Below the pieces are notes generated by a model that did no database searches, was not told the origin of the DNA, and worked only from the letters and a program-made list of their open reading frames with translations. Source: Methanolobus sediminis (lineage in GTDB: Archaea > Halobacteriota > Methanosarcinia > Methanosarcinales > Methanosarcinaceae). Taken from it: DNA of 64,000 bases. Positions 50,626 through 60,487 of this stretch are shown here, in pieces. The translations under genes and the position numbers were made by a program. Location: contig NZ_CP133592.1 in NCBI RefSeq assembly GCF_031312595.1, positions 1,674,001 through 1,738,000 on the forward strand. Reading direction: 5' to 3'. How positions within the stretch are numbered: the first letter of the stretch is position 1; each line of letters begins with the position of its first letter.

Positions 50626-51828
50626 TTATTCCTCGATTTCTGTCAGACGGAACTGTTTCGTGGTCCTTTTGACTTCAAAGAAGTTCTTTGCCGCCTTTCC
50701 GACAGCTTCCCTGTATTCGGTTGGAGTATAAACTCCCATTTTCCAGTTATCCCGGTGTGCCTGCTCCAGGGTGGCAACAACATGAGATGCCTCATCAAGT
50801 CTAAGCATTCTGTTATTTACTTTCACAAGAGCTTTCATTTCAGCTATTTCCGGATTTCTGGGAATATCGATAAGCACAGCTTCAGGCTCAATCCCAACTT
50901 CAGATGCAATTTCAGCTTCCACTCTTTTGATGTTCTTGCGATGTTTAAGTACTCCCTCGCCGACTTCCTCAAACCCAACATACATCGCCCTCTTGTAGAG
51001 TTTCCTGTTGTCAAGTCTCTGTGCAAGCTCACCTGCATAACCATCATCGTTGCGTATCATTTCCAGCAGTCTGGAGTCATCCATCTTCCTGAGGTCAAAA
51101 GGATTAAGTGACCTTTTCTGGATAAGATCATCAACTGCTCTTGTAAACATCGTTTCAGCAATTCTTGATACATGATGATAGTAAACTGACGGATGCATCA
51201 GGAATCTGGAAACCAGAAGTGATTCTGCTGCCTTGACACCGCCAGCGTTCACTACAAGATTGTTCTCATAGAACTTCATCTCATTGATGAGCCTTACATG
51301 GTCAACAAGACCAAAAGCGACTCCAGTATAATGAGAATCTCTCACAAGATAGTCCATTCTGTCAACATCTATCTCACTGTTGAGTATCTTTCCGATGTCT
51401 GTTTTTCCCTGTATGTGGTCTTCAATGGCTGCCGGATTCAGGCCGTTATCACTGAGAATGTCACCAAGTTCACCTTTTTTAAGAATCTCACGAACATCCT
51501 CATGGTGCTGTCTTGTGTAAAGTTTTGTAAGGTTTTCTGTTACGTGTGAGTATGGTCCGTGTCCTACATCATGGAGAAGAGCAGCAACCCTGAGTTCTTC
51601 TTTTTCATCATCTGTGACTGAATCTATCTTTCCGGTTAGCATGGTGGCAAGATGCATGACACCCAGAGAGTGCTCAAAACGTGAATGGTTAGCTCCGGGA
51701 TAAACAAGGTTTGACAGGCCAAGCTGGCTCAGTCTTCTAAGTCGCTGCATCTGCGGTGAATCGATTATCGATAACGTGAGCGGGTCAAGCTCAATATATC
51801 CATGTATAGGGTCACGGATGACTTTCAT
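50626..51828 (-). CDS. HD-domain phosphohydrolase (SAMHD1/YdhJ-like)
   Basis: The 400-aa protein has the HD superfamily metal ligands in SRFEHSLGVMHLA, LLHDVGHGPYSHV and SEIDVDRMDYLVRDSHYTG, the last being typical of the dNTPase-like SAMHD1 group. The N-terminus RDPIHGYIELDPL is also characteristic. Archaeal members are often annotated as metal-dependent phosphohydrolases with unknown substrate; dNTP hydrolysis is likely but not shown. It lies between sppA and the LpdD-like gene in the leftward cluster, separated from the latter by one base. Confidence 0.92.
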   Translation of the reverse strand: MKVIRDPIHGYIELDPLTLSIIDSPQMQRLRRLSQLGLSNLVYPGANHSRFEHSLGVMHLATMLTGKIDSVTDDEKEELRVAALLHDVGHGPYSHVTENLTKLYTRQHHEDVREILKKGELGDILSDNGLNPAAIEDHIQGKTDIGKILNSEIDVDRMDYLVRDSHYTGVAFGLVDHVRLINEMKFYENNLVVNAGGVKAAESLLVSRFLMHPSVYYHHVSRIAETMFTRAVDDLIQKRSLNPFDLRKMDDSRLLEMIRNDDGYAGELAQRLDNRKLYKRAMYVGFEEVGEGVLKHRKNIKRVEAEIASEVGIEPEAVLIDIPRNPEIAEMKALVKVNNRMLRLDEASHVVATLEQAHRDNWKMGVYTPTEYREAVGKAAKNFFEVKRTTKQFRLTEIEE

Positions 51829-51904
51829 ACAACCTACATATACTTCATCTTATAATGATTTTGCACTCGTTTCTGTTTCTGCTCACCTGTCAATGTCAGT
51901 AATC

Positions 51905-52843
51905 TCAAAAATACATCCCATAGGATGGGGACGTTTCTTCAACAGATGTTTCTGCCAGACCTTTTCCAAGACCGTACCCGAAAGAATACAATGCATCATT
52001 GAATTTCATCCCCAGAAAGCCGGAAGATTTCCCTCCGTATTCATATAGTTCCGGTTCACCTGATATGCCTGCCATCTCTGCGGCAATATCTATTGCATCT
52101 TCCTCGGTTCCTACCATATCAACAAGTCCTGCTTTCTTTGCCTGGGAACCACTGTATATCCTGCCGTCTGCAACCTTGTAGGTTTCCTCCAGGGTCATGT
52201 TCCTGTTCTCTGCTACCCATGAGACAAAGTCATCATAGCTTTCGTTAACAATGGACCCAAGCATTTCCTTTTCTTCTTCTGTCATGGGTCTTGTGGGGGA
52301 ACCTATGTCCTTGTATTCACCGCTTTTGATAGTTGTAACGTTTATACCAAGGTCATCCATCAGGCCATAGTAATGGATAATTTCCATTCTTACTCCTATA
52401 TTACCAACAAGCGACTGTTTTTCAGCCACAATATAATCAGTAGATGATGCCGCCTGATAAGCTGCGGAAGCTGCCATTGATTCAACGTATGCCACAACAA
52501 CTTTCTTTTCAGATGCTTCCTTTATTGCCTTTGCAAGTTTCTCACTGGCAATGGCTTCGCCGCCGGGAGAATTAATCCTGATGATGATAGCTTTTGTTCC
52601 GTCATCTTCCTGCGCATCTTCTATCCATTCTATATAGTCCTCAACTCCGGGTTGATAATCACTGAAAAGACCTTCTTCTGTACCTCTGGAATATATTGTT
52701 CCATCAAGGTCTATAACAGCGATATCTCCTGATGATCCCTCTATTGGAATATGCATAATAGCTACAATAATCCCTGTGAGCGCAAGTATTAGAATGACTA
52801 TGGCCAGAATGCCATAGGCCAGTATTCTTCTTGATTTCTCCAA
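51905..52843 (-). CDS. sppA: Signal peptide peptidase SppA
   Basis: SppA is a membrane-bound serine protease that degrades cleaved signal peptides. The 312-aa protein has one N-terminal membrane segment (LAYGILAIVILILALTGIIVAI) and a ClpP-like catalytic domain. The nucleophile Ser is in VESMAASAAYQAA and the general-base Lys in IKSGEYKDIGSP. RINSPGGEAIASE forms the oxyanion loop. The length is that of the short archaeal/Bacillus SppA, half of the E. coli protein. It is the first gene of a leftward cluster and divergent from cofD. Confidence 0.94.
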   Translation of the reverse strand: MEKSRRILAYGILAIVILILALTGIIVAIMHIPIEGSSGDIAVIDLDGTIYSRGTEEGLFSDYQPGVEDYIEWIEDAQEDDGTKAIIIRINSPGGEAIASEKLAKAIKEASEKKVVVAYVESMAASAAYQAASSTDYIVAEKQSLVGNIGVRMEIIHYYGLMDDLGINVTTIKSGEYKDIGSPTRPMTEEEKEMLGSIVNESYDDFVSWVAENRNMTLEETYKVADGRIYSGSQAKKAGLVDMVGTEEDAIDIAAEMAGISGEPELYEYGGKSSGFLGMKFNDALYSFGYGLGKGLAETSVEETSPSYGMYF

Positions 52844-52952
52844 AATTCCTTCTCCTGATTTCTCTGAAATAAACTTATATTATTTTACGAGGTCTTTACT
52901 TATATAGCTTGAACCGTATAACGAAGCAAAACTGGCAAGGAGATGTACTAAG

Positions 52953-53864
52953 ATGATTATCTTTTCAGGCGGCACCGGCACACCCAAATTACTGAACGGC
53001 CTTCGCGAAGTTTACCCCGAAGAAAAGATCACAGTTGTGGTTAACACTGCGGAAGACATATGGGTTTCAGGAAACCTGATCACACCTGATATTGACACTG
53101 TGCTCTACCTGCTTTCAGGCAGGCTTGACACTTCAAAGTGGTGGGGTGTGAAAGATGATACATATCGAACTCACGGTGCCATGAAGGAACTGGGATATGA
53201 TGAGGTTATGATGCTTGGTGATATTGACCGTGCAACCCACATAATGCGTTCAGACCTGATAAGGAGTGGCCTTACACTTACAGAGGCAACGATAGGTCTT
53301 TCAAAATCATTCGGTGTAAAGGCCAATGTGTTCCCAATGTCTGATGACCCGGTTTCAAGCATGATAAATACACCGGAAGAAAAGATGCATTTCCAGGATT
53401 TCTGGGTTGGCAAACATGGTGAGCCTGAGGTTCTTGAAGTATGCCAGGAAGGTATTGAAAAGGCAAGTATCTCTCCGGCTGTTGTGGAGGCTCTGGAAAG
53501 GGAAGATAATGTTCTGATAGGCCCGAGCAATCCTATAACAAGTATCGGACCAATAATCGAGCTTCCGGGAATGAGGGATATTCTGAAAGAGAAAAAGGTG
53601 ATCGCAGTCAGTCCGATAATCGGAACCGAACCTGTAAGCGGACCGGCAGGTAAACTTATGACTGCAAGGGGGATTGAAGTTTCATCTTATGGCGTTGCTT
53701 CATACTATTCTGATTTCCTTGACCATCTGATAATCGATGAGCGTGACCCGATTGACGTTGGACGTTTCAGTGAACTGGGGTGCAGTGTTTCAAGAACTGA
53801 TACTTTGATGAAGACTGTGGGAATCAGTAGAAATCTTGCTGAAACAGTATTAAAACAGTTCTAA
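52953..53864 (+). CDS. cofD: 2-phospho-L-lactate transferase
   Basis: CofD joins the lactyl (or phosphoenolpyruvyl) phosphate unit to the deazaflavin Fo, forming F420-0. The 303-aa protein has the N-terminal IIFSGGTGTPKLLNGL, VNTAEDIWVSGNLITPDIDTVLY, and GPSNPITSIGPIIELPGM, all typical of the family. F420 is the central hydride carrier of methanogenesis, so this gene is a strong sign of the host group. It is a single rightward gene with a terminator hairpin 3' to it. Confidence 0.97.
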   Translation: MIIFSGGTGTPKLLNGLREVYPEEKITVVVNTAEDIWVSGNLITPDIDTVLYLLSGRLDTSKWWGVKDDTYRTHGAMKELGYDEVMMLGDIDRATHIMRSDLIRSGLTLTEATIGLSKSFGVKANVFPMSDDPVSSMINTPEEKMHFQDFWVGKHGEPEVLEVCQEGIEKASISPAVVEALEREDNVLIGPSNPITSIGPIIELPGMRDILKEKKVIAVSPIIGTEPVSGPAGKLMTARGIEVSSYGVASYYSDFLDHLIIDERDPIDVGRFSELGCSVSRTDTLMKTVGISRNLAETVLKQF

Positions 53865-53867
53865 ATA

Positions 53868-53910
53868 ATGCAGAAACAGTCTTTTGCTCTGCATACATTC
53901 ATTTTTATTT
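53868..53910 (+). terminator. Terminator after cofD
   Basis: ATGCAGA (53868-53874) and TCTGCAT (53888-53894) form a 7-bp stem with a 13-base loop, followed by CATTTTTATTT. Confidence 0.65.
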
Positions 53911-54020
53911 AATGTGGCTCACTAACTATTTTAATAAGTATATTTTTATTATTATAATGCATATATCCCGTATCTCCAATTTGAGGGCATACCAACAAAA
54001 CATACTCCTAAGGTGAAATT

Positions 54021-54428
54021 GTGGGTGATGAATGGAAAATAGATTTGAAAATCCCTGATATAGGGATGATGGTCACGCTTATGACATCTGCTTTGTGCTC
54101 AGTGATAATGGGCGCGGCAGAGATCGCTTACACTATGCTGTGGATCACAGCTTCATATGTGAGGCACGGAAAAGACTTTTTCATAGATCTTCTGAACGCC
54201 AAGGCGTTGACATGGACAGCAGAATATATTCTGGTTGCAGGATCACTGTTACTTCTTTCAGCCATCCTTTTTCTTTTAAGTTCCACATTCTCTCTCTATG
54301 AGCTCAACGGACTGGCAAAAAATGCAGAAAAGAAAGTACACACAAAAGTTGTGTTCGGATTCTTCATAGGTGGACTAATTCTCCTATTCATGGCACTTAT
54401 CTCTGCAATTATTCTGAGGTATCTGTAA
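54021..54428 (+). CDS. Three-helix membrane protein of unknown function
   Basis: The 135-aa protein has a polar N-terminus of about 15 residues and three hydrophobic segments (MMVTLMTSALCSVIMGAAEIAYTMLW in parts, ILVAGSLLLLSAILFLLSS, VVFGFFIGGLILLFMALISAII). The loops are short and charged (FSLYELNGLAKNAEKK). No conserved catalytic residues are visible and I do not recognise the family. The start is a GTG at 54021 after AAGGTG. It precedes the chelatase AAA gene by 73 bases in the same direction, but nothing ties the two functionally. Confidence 0.72.
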   Translation: MGDEWKIDLKIPDIGMMVTLMTSALCSVIMGAAEIAYTMLWITASYVRHGKDFFIDLLNAKALTWTAEYILVAGSLLLLSAILFLLSSTFSLYELNGLAKNAEKKVHTKVVFGFFIGGLILLFMALISAIILRYL

Positions 54429-54501
54429 AGTTCAGGAACACTAAAAGCAACAACAAACGCAACAAACAAAAGTCAAGATTTCATGCTGGGAAGGCGATAA
54501 T

Positions 54502-55629
54502 ATGAGTTCAAGTATCATCGGGACAATTACAGAGGTTCCTAAAGTAGTAGAAAACGAGTCTCCGTCACAATATCTGGAGGATATTGCCAGACAGGCTACA
54601 AAGACAGAAAGAGTGCTTTATCCGATTGCTGGAATTGTCGGACAGGAGAAAATGCTCCGCGCACTCATTCTTAACACTATCAATCCATCTATTGGCGGTG
54701 TTCTTATACGCGGTCAGAAAGGCACTGCAAAATCAACTGCAGTAAGGGGCATTGCTGAAATATTACCTGAGATCGAAATGGTCGAAGGTTGTAAGTTCAA
54801 TTGTGATCCAAACGATCCTGCAAAGTTCTGCTGGGAATGCCAGGAGAAGAAACGCAAAGGTACAATGTACATTGGCAGGCGCCAGATGAGGGTCGTGGAC
54901 CTTCCTGTGGGCGCAACAGAAGACAGGGTTGTCGGCAGTCTTGATATCGAAAAGGCTGTACGCCAGGGTGTACAGGCATTTGACCCTGGAATTCTTGCCC
55001 AGGCAAACCGTGGTATTCTTTATGTTGATGAAATAAACCTGCTTGACGATTTTGTAGTCGATGCACTTCTGGACGCGGCTGCAATGGGTGTAAACACCGT
55101 TGAACGTGAAGGAGTAAGCGTAAGCCATCCTGCAAATTTCATTATTGTGGGAAGTATGAACCCTGAAGAGGGTGAGCTACGTCCGCAACTGCTTGACAGG
55201 ATAGCATTGCAGGTTGAGGTCACAGGTATCTATGATGTAGAGCAGCGTATTGAGATTGTTGAAAGACGTAACAGGTTCAACGATGAACCTAAACAGTTCA
55301 TCCGTGAGTTCGAGTCCGAGCAGGAAAAACTGCGTTCAAAGATTGTAAAAGCCATGCAAATGCTTCCACGTGTCACTACAACAAGGGACAACCTGCGTAC
55401 AATTGCCGAGATCTGCATTGCTTTTAATGTGGACGGACACCGTGCGGATATCATGATAGAGCGTGCCGCCAGGACAAATGCTGCTTATGAGGGCAGGGAG
55501 CGCATCACCAACGATGATATCATTGAAGCTTCTGAAATGGTGCTTCCTCACAGGATGCGTAAGAAGCCATTTGAAGAAGAAGAGTTCAGTGTTGACCAGC
55601 TAAGAGCGGTGGTTGACGGCAAGGTTTGA
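54502..55629 (+). CDS. Mg/Co-chelatase type AAA+ ATPase (ChlI/BchI-like)
   Basis: The 375-aa protein is the AAA+ motor of a metal-chelatase complex. It has Walker [11 protein letters not shown], a zinc-like Cys insert ([17 protein letters not shown]) typical of the BchI family, Walker [12 protein letters not shown], and the sensor [18 protein letters not shown]. Methanogens make no chlorophyll, so the partner is probably CobN or another large chelatase subunit used in corrinoid or F430 synthesis. The next gene, with a VWA domain, supplies the ChlD-like subunit (13-base spacing). Confidence 0.93.
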   Translation: MSSSIIGTITEVPKVVENESPSQYLEDIARQATKTERVLYPIAGIVGQEKMLRALILNTINPSIGGVLIRGQKGTAKSTAVRGIAEILPEIEMVEGCKFNCDPNDPAKFCWECQEKKRKGTMYIGRRQMRVVDLPVGATEDRVVGSLDIEKAVRQGVQAFDPGILAQANRGILYVDEINLLDDFVVDALLDAAAMGVNTVEREGVSVSHPANFIIVGSMNPEEGELRPQLLDRIALQVEVTGIYDVEQRIEIVERRNRFNDEPKQFIREFESEQEKLRSKIVKAMQMLPRVTTTRDNLRTIAEICIAFNVDGHRADIMIERAARTNAAYEGRERITNDDIIEASEMVLPHRMRKKPFEEEEFSVDQLRAVVDGKV

Positions 55630-55642
55630 ATGAGGTGCGGGG

Positions 55643-57307
55643 ATGGACGACGAACTTGTTCAACGCCTGCGCAGGAATCTTCCTCGCAATTATGGCATTA
55701 AAGTGTTGTACTTAGGTTATCCTGTGCTTGGTCTGCGTATTCCCCGAAATTCCGTTTCAGAATTTTCCAAACAGGATACGGATATTCTCTACGAGAACCT
55801 GTATGCAAATATGGAGCAGATAAGACCGGGTGAAATAGGGGATGTCTGCATAGTTGCAGATTCAGACTATATGTCAATAGAAGCTGAAACCTTTTTCAAG
55901 CCTCTTATAGGAACATCAGATTCAGCTCTTGCAGATGTATTCCGGTATGCTCAGGACAGTGTAGCTATCGATGATGCTATCATCCTTCCTCCTGATATTT
56001 CAGAACCGGATAGTTCTCTTGTAGAGGATATAATTCCTGAAGATTCTTTTGTGGGTACTGAATCCTCAGACCATCAGGAAATTGACCCTGAAAGGTCGAT
56101 ATTTGCTGATATTCTTGAACCTGTTGAAGATGACATTTCTGAAGCTGAAGTAAAGGCTGAGCAGAAAAATTTGGAAGTAAATGTTAATCTGGAAGTTCAG
56201 TATAGTATGGAAGCTCCTGAGGAAGATTATCCTGTTGAGGAGCTATCCTTTGAAGCCCCTGCTTCTCTTCTCGATGAAGTTCTTCTTGAAGCTGAGTACA
56301 GTGAGTCCGAGGAAATATGTATTTATGAACCTGAAGTATGTGTAGACCTTACTCCAAAGGAATACGTTCCCATTCTCAGCCATGACGAACTTGAGGAAGA
56401 GTTAGAGGTTGAGTCAAGAGTTTCGAAATCAGAATCCGGTAAATTGTTTGATGACCTGAAAGAGGACAGGACAGTTGGTAAGATCCTCAATGACTTTGCC
56501 CGCAACTCCCAGAAGAAGAGGCTTGCAGCAGGCAGGCTGAAATCCGGAAGGCGTGCAGAGGTGCTTACCAAGAGCAAGCGCGGACGTTATGTAAGGTACA
56601 GGATGCCAGGGGAGAGGATCACTGATATTGCTATTGCTCCAACTGTAAGAGCTGCTGCTCATCACGCAAAGGATGGTAAGATAGAGATCAAGAAAGGTGA
56701 CATCAGGGAGAAAGTACGAAGAAGACGTATTTCCAGCCTGATCAATATTGTTTTTGACACATCCGGTTCAATGGATGAGAGCGACAAGGTTCAGATAACC
56801 ACAAGCGTTGTTCTTGCACTGCTGAAAGACGCTTACCAGCGCAGGGACAGGGTTTCACTGGTAACATACAGTGGTCGTACAGGGGAACTGGTGCTGCCGT
56901 TCACTTCATCGGTGGAAGCTGCAAAAAGGTATCTTGAGAAGGTTCCTTTCGGGGGGACAACTCCTATGGCCTCCGGGCTGCTGAGAGGTCTGGATACTCT
57001 TGTCCGTGAAGTGAAGAAAGAGCCATCAGCTGTTCCTATTATGATACTTGTAACAGATGGCACTGCTAATTCTCCGCTGCATCTTGGTGGCAATATCAAG
57101 AGGGAGATCATGCAGGTCTGCAAGCAGGTAGCTGACCACCGCGTCAATATTCTTGTTGTTGACATAAGTGCAACCGGTTCAATGCTTGCAAAAGAGGTTG
57201 CAATGAAAAGCAATGGAAGTTATTATCATCCTATGTCACTGAGCAAGGAAGCCCTTTATTCTGCTATTAAGCAGGAAAGGGACCAGGTAACGGCTTTCGC
57301 TGCTTAA
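55643..57307 (+). CDS. ChlD-like chelatase subunit with VWA domain
   Basis: The 554-aa protein has an N-terminal domain of about 110 residues without AAA motifs, then a long acidic, low-complexity linker (about residues 115-270). A basic segment follows (RRRISSLINIVF preceded by KSKRGRYVRYRMPGER), then a VWA domain with the MIDAS motif FDTSGSMDES, a Thr in GTTPMASG and an ILVTDGTAN acid. Compared with BchD, the AAA part is missing and replaced by the novel N-terminus and linker. It works with the preceding AAA+ gene, presumably for cobalt or nickel insertion. Confidence 0.9.
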   Translation: MDDELVQRLRRNLPRNYGIKVLYLGYPVLGLRIPRNSVSEFSKQDTDILYENLYANMEQIRPGEIGDVCIVADSDYMSIEAETFFKPLIGTSDSALADVFRYAQDSVAIDDAIILPPDISEPDSSLVEDIIPEDSFVGTESSDHQEIDPERSIFADILEPVEDDISEAEVKAEQKNLEVNVNLEVQYSMEAPEEDYPVEELSFEAPASLLDEVLLEAEYSESEEICIYEPEVCVDLTPKEYVPILSHDELEEELEVESRVSKSESGKLFDDLKEDRTVGKILNDFARNSQKKRLAAGRLKSGRRAEVLTKSKRGRYVRYRMPGERITDIAIAPTVRAAAHHAKDGKIEIKKGDIREKVRRRRISSLINIVFDTSGSMDESDKVQITTSVVLALLKDAYQRRDRVSLVTYSGRTGELVLPFTSSVEAAKRYLEKVPFGGTTPMASGLLRGLDTLVREVKKEPSAVPIMILVTDGTANSPLHLGGNIKREIMQVCKQVADHRVNILVVDISATGSMLAKEVAMKSNGSYYHPMSLSKEALYSAIKQERDQVTAFAA

Positions 57308-57308
57308 T

Positions 57309-57342
57309 GACCGTGAAGTTTTACTTCAACGGTCTCCTTTTA
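57309..57342 (+). terminator. Terminator after the chelatase operon
   Basis: GACCGTGAAG (57309-57318) and CTTCAACGGTC (57324-57334) form a stem with one bulged base, then TCCTTTTA. The same T-rich stretch contains the hpt TATA box. Confidence 0.65.
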
Positions 57343-57348
57343 TATACT
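57336..57348 (+). promoter_or_regulatory. hpt TATA box
   Basis: CCTTTTATATACT lies about 27 bases upstream of the hpt ATG, implying a very short leader or a leaderless message. Confidence 0.5.
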
Positions 57349-57370
57349 GGCAGGTAGTAAGGCGGTAACT

Positions 57371-57934
57371 ATGCTAAAGATACTACGTGAATCCCTGCTG
57401 AATGCGCCAATCGTTCACAGGGGAAAATACCATTATTTTATTCATCCGATATCGGACGGAGTTCCAAGGCTCGAGCCGGAACTTCTGGAAGAGGTAACGG
57501 AACATATTCTGGGAATGGTCAGCAGGGATTTTGACAAGATAATTGCCATTGAGGCTATGGGAATACCTCTGGCAACTGCAATATCCATGAAGACCGGAGT
57601 TCCATTCTGTATTATAAGAAAGAGACCGTATGGTCTTGAAGGCGAGATAAAACTGTCACAGGAAACCGGTTACTCCAAGGGTGAGCTTTACATAAATGAC
57701 ATCTCTGAAGGTGACAGGGTTCTTATTGTGGATGATGTCATCAGCACCGGGGGAACCCTTGTGGCACTGATGAGTGCTCTTAAAAGAGTTGGTGCCACTG
57801 TAACCGATACTATTGTAGTTATTGAACGTGGTGACGGTGTTTCCAGATTGAAGGAAATGGACATTGATGTGAAAACACTTGTCCGTATCGATGTGACAGA
57901 GAAAGGCGTTTCCATTGAGGATATACATGAGTGA
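57371..57934 (+). CDS. hpt: Archaeal hypoxanthine/guanine phosphoribosyltransferase
   Basis: Hpt salvages hypoxanthine and guanine with PRPP. The 187-aa type I PRTase has the PRPP loop [18 protein letters not shown] (about residues 116-133), the [11 protein letters not shown] pyrophosphate region, and the [10 protein letters not shown] flexible loop. It matches the archaeal HPRT group, which looks more like adenine PRTases than bacterial Hpt, so adenine use cannot be excluded from sequence. Its 3' end overlaps dph2 by 8 bases. Confidence 0.92.
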   Translation: MLKILRESLLNAPIVHRGKYHYFIHPISDGVPRLEPELLEEVTEHILGMVSRDFDKIIAIEAMGIPLATAISMKTGVPFCIIRKRPYGLEGEIKLSQETGYSKGELYINDISEGDRVLIVDDVISTGGTLVALMSALKRVGATVTDTIVVIERGDGVSRLKEMDIDVKTLVRIDVTEKGVSIEDIHE

Positions 57935-58922
57935 CGGTGAAGCTTTCGATTTCAGGATTGAATACATAATTTCTGTAATTAATGATACAGGTGCAAAAGT
58001 AGTGGGATTGCAGTTCCCGGAAGGTTTCAAGAGACGTTCCCCGGGAATAGCTTCACGTATTGAGGATGAAACAGGTGTAACAGTATTCGTCTCCGGGAAT
58101 CCATGCTTTGGAGCCTGCGACCTTGATGTAGCTCTGCTCAATGATGTTGATATTCTTTTCCATTTTGGACATGCTCATCTTGATGATAACAAACTCTCAC
58201 AGAAAGTATATTTCATAGAGACAAGGTCGGCTGTCGATGTAACGGATGTTGTGGAACTTGCAGCTTCCAGACTGGAAGGGAAACGTATCGGTCTTATCAC
58301 AACGGTACAGCATGTACATAAACTGGATGATGCTGTAAAGGTTCTGGAAAAGCATGGAAAGGAATGCGTGATATGTCAGGGTGACAGCAAGATTGCATAT
58401 CCGGGTCAGGTGCTTGGTTGTAATTTCTCAGCCGCCCGTAATGCAGATTGTGATGAATATCTTTTCATTGGAAGCGGACAATTCCATCCGCTTGGTGTTT
58501 CACTTGCCATGAAGAAACGTGTTCTTATAGCTGATCCTTTTGTCAATGAACTCAGGGAAGCGGATTATTCTAAAGTTCTGAGACAGAGAAGTGCTGTCAT
58601 TGCAAAGTCCCTTGATGCAGAGGTCTTTGGTATTGTTGTATCATCTAAACCGGGACAGGAGCGTATGGAACTTGCCATGGATCTTAAAAGGATGGCAAAA
58701 AAGCATGGCAAAAGTGCTCATGTTTTTACAATGGATCTAGTAACGCCAGACCAGTTATTGCAGTTCAGGGTTGATGCTTTTGTTAATACTGCATGTCCCC
58801 GTCTGGCAATTGATGAGGTTGGAAGGTTCAATGCTCCAATGCTTACTCCACTGGAATTTGAGATAGTGCTTGGTGAAAGGGAATGGGAAGACCTTTACTT
58901 TGATGAGATCACAGGTGAATAA
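57927..58922 (+). CDS. dph2: Diphthamide synthase subunit Dph2
   Basis: Dph2 uses SAM and a [4Fe-4S] cluster in a non-classical radical reaction that puts a 3-amino-3-carboxypropyl group on a His of elongation factor aEF2. The 331-aa protein has the three spaced cluster cysteines in [18 protein letters not shown] and [10 protein letters not shown], matching the archaeal homodimer, and [11 protein letters not shown] at the N-terminus. The start is the ATG at 57927 after GAGGAT, overlapping hpt by 8 bases. The METTL5-like gene follows within 2 bases. Confidence 0.95.
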   Translation: MSDGEAFDFRIEYIISVINDTGAKVVGLQFPEGFKRRSPGIASRIEDETGVTVFVSGNPCFGACDLDVALLNDVDILFHFGHAHLDDNKLSQKVYFIETRSAVDVTDVVELAASRLEGKRIGLITTVQHVHKLDDAVKVLEKHGKECVICQGDSKIAYPGQVLGCNFSAARNADCDEYLFIGSGQFHPLGVSLAMKKRVLIADPFVNELREADYSKVLRQRSAVIAKSLDAEVFGIVVSSKPGQERMELAMDLKRMAKKHGKSAHVFTMDLVTPDQLLQFRVDAFVNTACPRLAIDEVGRFNAPMLTPLEFEIVLGEREWEDLYFDEITGE

Positions 58923-58924
58923 GA

Positions 58925-59512
58925 TTGAAGCAGCGTAAGCTTGAGATGTTGCTGGAGCAGGTGGAAGGTTTCGATTCTCCCAATGTGAACCTGGAGCAGT
59001 ATGCTACTCCTGCATTGCTTGCTGCTGAAATGCTTCATTTTGCATTTATGCAGGGTGACCTTGAAGGGACGGTTTTTGACCTTGGATGCGGAACAGGTAT
59101 GCTTGCCATTGGTGCAAAGCTTCTTGGAGCTGAGAAGGTTGTTGGTTTTGACATTGATAACAAGGCTCTGGAAGTTGCCCGCAGAAATGCCGAGAAGCTT
59201 GGAGTTGATGTTGAGTTCATCCATGCTGATATTTTTGAGGTTGAAGGGCACGCTGATACCGTTGTCATGAACCCACCGTTTGGTGCTCAGACCAAGGGTA
59301 ATGATCGACCGTTTCTTTTAAGTGCGTTGAAAACCAGTGATGTTATATATTCCATTCATAATTGCGGGAGCCATGATTTTATAAGTAAGTTCATAGGTGA
59401 TGCCAGAATAACAGACTGGTACTCAACGGCATTTCCAATGAAACGAACATTTAAATTCCATAAAAAAGAAGTAGAAATGGTAAAAGTAGAGATTTATCGT
59501 ATAGTACGATAA
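58925..59512 (+). CDS. METTL5-like N6-adenine RNA methyltransferase
   Basis: The 195-aa class I SAM methyltransferase has [14 protein letters not shown] (SAM motif I), the acidic [14 protein letters not shown], and catalytic motif [15 protein letters not shown], the NPPF tetrapeptide of N6-adenine enzymes. Size and motif spacing match METTL5, which makes m6A in small-subunit r[17 protein letters not shown] motif near the N-terminus is also family-like. The start is TTG at 58925, two bases after the dph2 stop, so it is part of the hpt-dph2 transcript. Confidence 0.9.
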   Translation: MKQRKLEMLLEQVEGFDSPNVNLEQYATPALLAAEMLHFAFMQGDLEGTVFDLGCGTGMLAIGAKLLGAEKVVGFDIDNKALEVARRNAEKLGVDVEFIHADIFEVEGHADTVVMNPPFGAQTKGNDRPFLLSALKTSDVIYSIHNCGSHDFISKFIGDARITDWYSTAFPMKRTFKFHKKEVEMVKVEIYRIVR

Positions 59513-59560
59513 TATTTTAAGAAATGCGGTTCTTACTTGAAGGAATTCATGGATTTGTGC

Positions 59561-59572
59561 ATTTTTATATAG
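59561..59572 (+). promoter_or_regulatory. csl4 TATA box
   Basis: ATTTTTATATAG lies about 25 to 35 bases before the first codons of the extended csl4 frame (59592-59598). Transcription would therefore start at the very beginning of that frame. Confidence 0.5.
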
Positions 59573-59723
59573 TTTCAGATTATAAGAAGGGATTCTAATT
59601 AGGATAAGAAATAGACGTAAGACTTCACGCAGGAAGATCAAATCATCTGATTCTGAAGACCAGCAGGTAAGTGAAGAAGAGGTTCTTTCTTCAGAAGCAG
59701 AAGTAATCGAAGCAGAAGAAGTT

Positions 59724-60407
59724 GTGGATGACTCTGTTGAAGAGAAAGGACAGGGCCGTAAAAGAAGGTCAGGAAAGAGAGATAATAAGCCCGATGAAGG
59801 ATCAACAGAAGATGATGATATGGATGATGAAGAGGAACTTAGTACAGAAGAATCTGTATTTGTAATGCCTGGTGATTTTGTAGGAACCACTGAAGAGTTC
59901 AGGGCAGGCGCAGGAACTTATGTCAACGTTGCAGATATTCACTCACTTAACACAGGATATGTAAAAGTTGACAGAAAATCAAGAACAATCTCTATAGTAC
60001 CTCAGACAAGCATTCCTCCTGAGATCAAGGAAGGCGATATTGTTATCGGAAGCGTTGTCAATATGCGTGATTCAGTGGCTCTTGTCGAGATCGGTGCAAT
60101 CAAAGGAAAGGGAGAGCGTGAGTTCCAGACTAATGGTGCTGCAGCAATCCATGTATCCAACGTGAAGGATTCCTATGTCAAAAACCTTGGCTACGAGTTT
60201 TCACTTTCTGATGTTGTGAAGGCAAAGGTCATTAATACTCAGAACATGCGTCTGAGCACAGATGACAAGTCCCTCGGAGTTATGAAGGCATATTGTTCAA
60301 GGTGCCACAGCCCACTGGTAAAGGACAGTAAGAAACTGAAATGTCCTGAATGTGGCCGCACAGAGACAAGAAAGCTCTCTGCAGACTACGGAACCGGAAT
60401 CGTTTAA
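59724..60407 (+). CDS. csl4: Archaeal exosome subunit Csl4 (start uncertain)
   Basis: Csl4 is the RNA-binding cap subunit of the archaeal exosome. The protein has FVMPGDFVGTTEEFRAG, an S1 domain (EGDIVIGSVVNMRDSVALVEIG) and a C-terminal zinc ribbon (YCSRCHSPLV, then CPECGRTE). The first canonical start is the GTG at 59724 (227 aa), but the frame continues upstream to 59586 with an R/K-rich then acidic stretch (RIRNRRKTSRRKI, then SEEEVLSSEAEVIEAEE) and no ATG, GTG or TTG. A TATA box puts the transcript start at about 59592-59598. The protein may begin there at ATT 59598 (269 aa), which is unproven. Confidence 0.92.
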   Translation: MDDSVEEKGQGRKRRSGKRDNKPDEGSTEDDDMDDEEELSTEESVFVMPGDFVGTTEEFRAGAGTYVNVADIHSLNTGYVKVDRKSRTISIVPQTSIPPEIKEGDIVIGSVVNMRDSVALVEIGAIKGKGEREFQTNGAAAIHVSNVKDSYVKNLGYEFSLSDVVKAKVINTQNMRLSTDDKSLGVMKAYCSRCHSPLVKDSKKLKCPECGRTETRKLSADYGTGIV

Positions 60408-60426
60408 TCGATTCCCGTTTGATTAT

Positions 60427-60437
60427 CGTTTATATAT
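60427..60437 (+). promoter_or_regulatory. rpoL TATA box
   Basis: GTTTATATATA lies about 50 bases before the rpoL ATG, which has a GGTGAGAT ribosome site. Confidence 0.55.
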
Positions 60438-60487
60438 AGTTTAAACTTACAGTTTAATAATTACACATTACTTATGGTGAGATAAAG

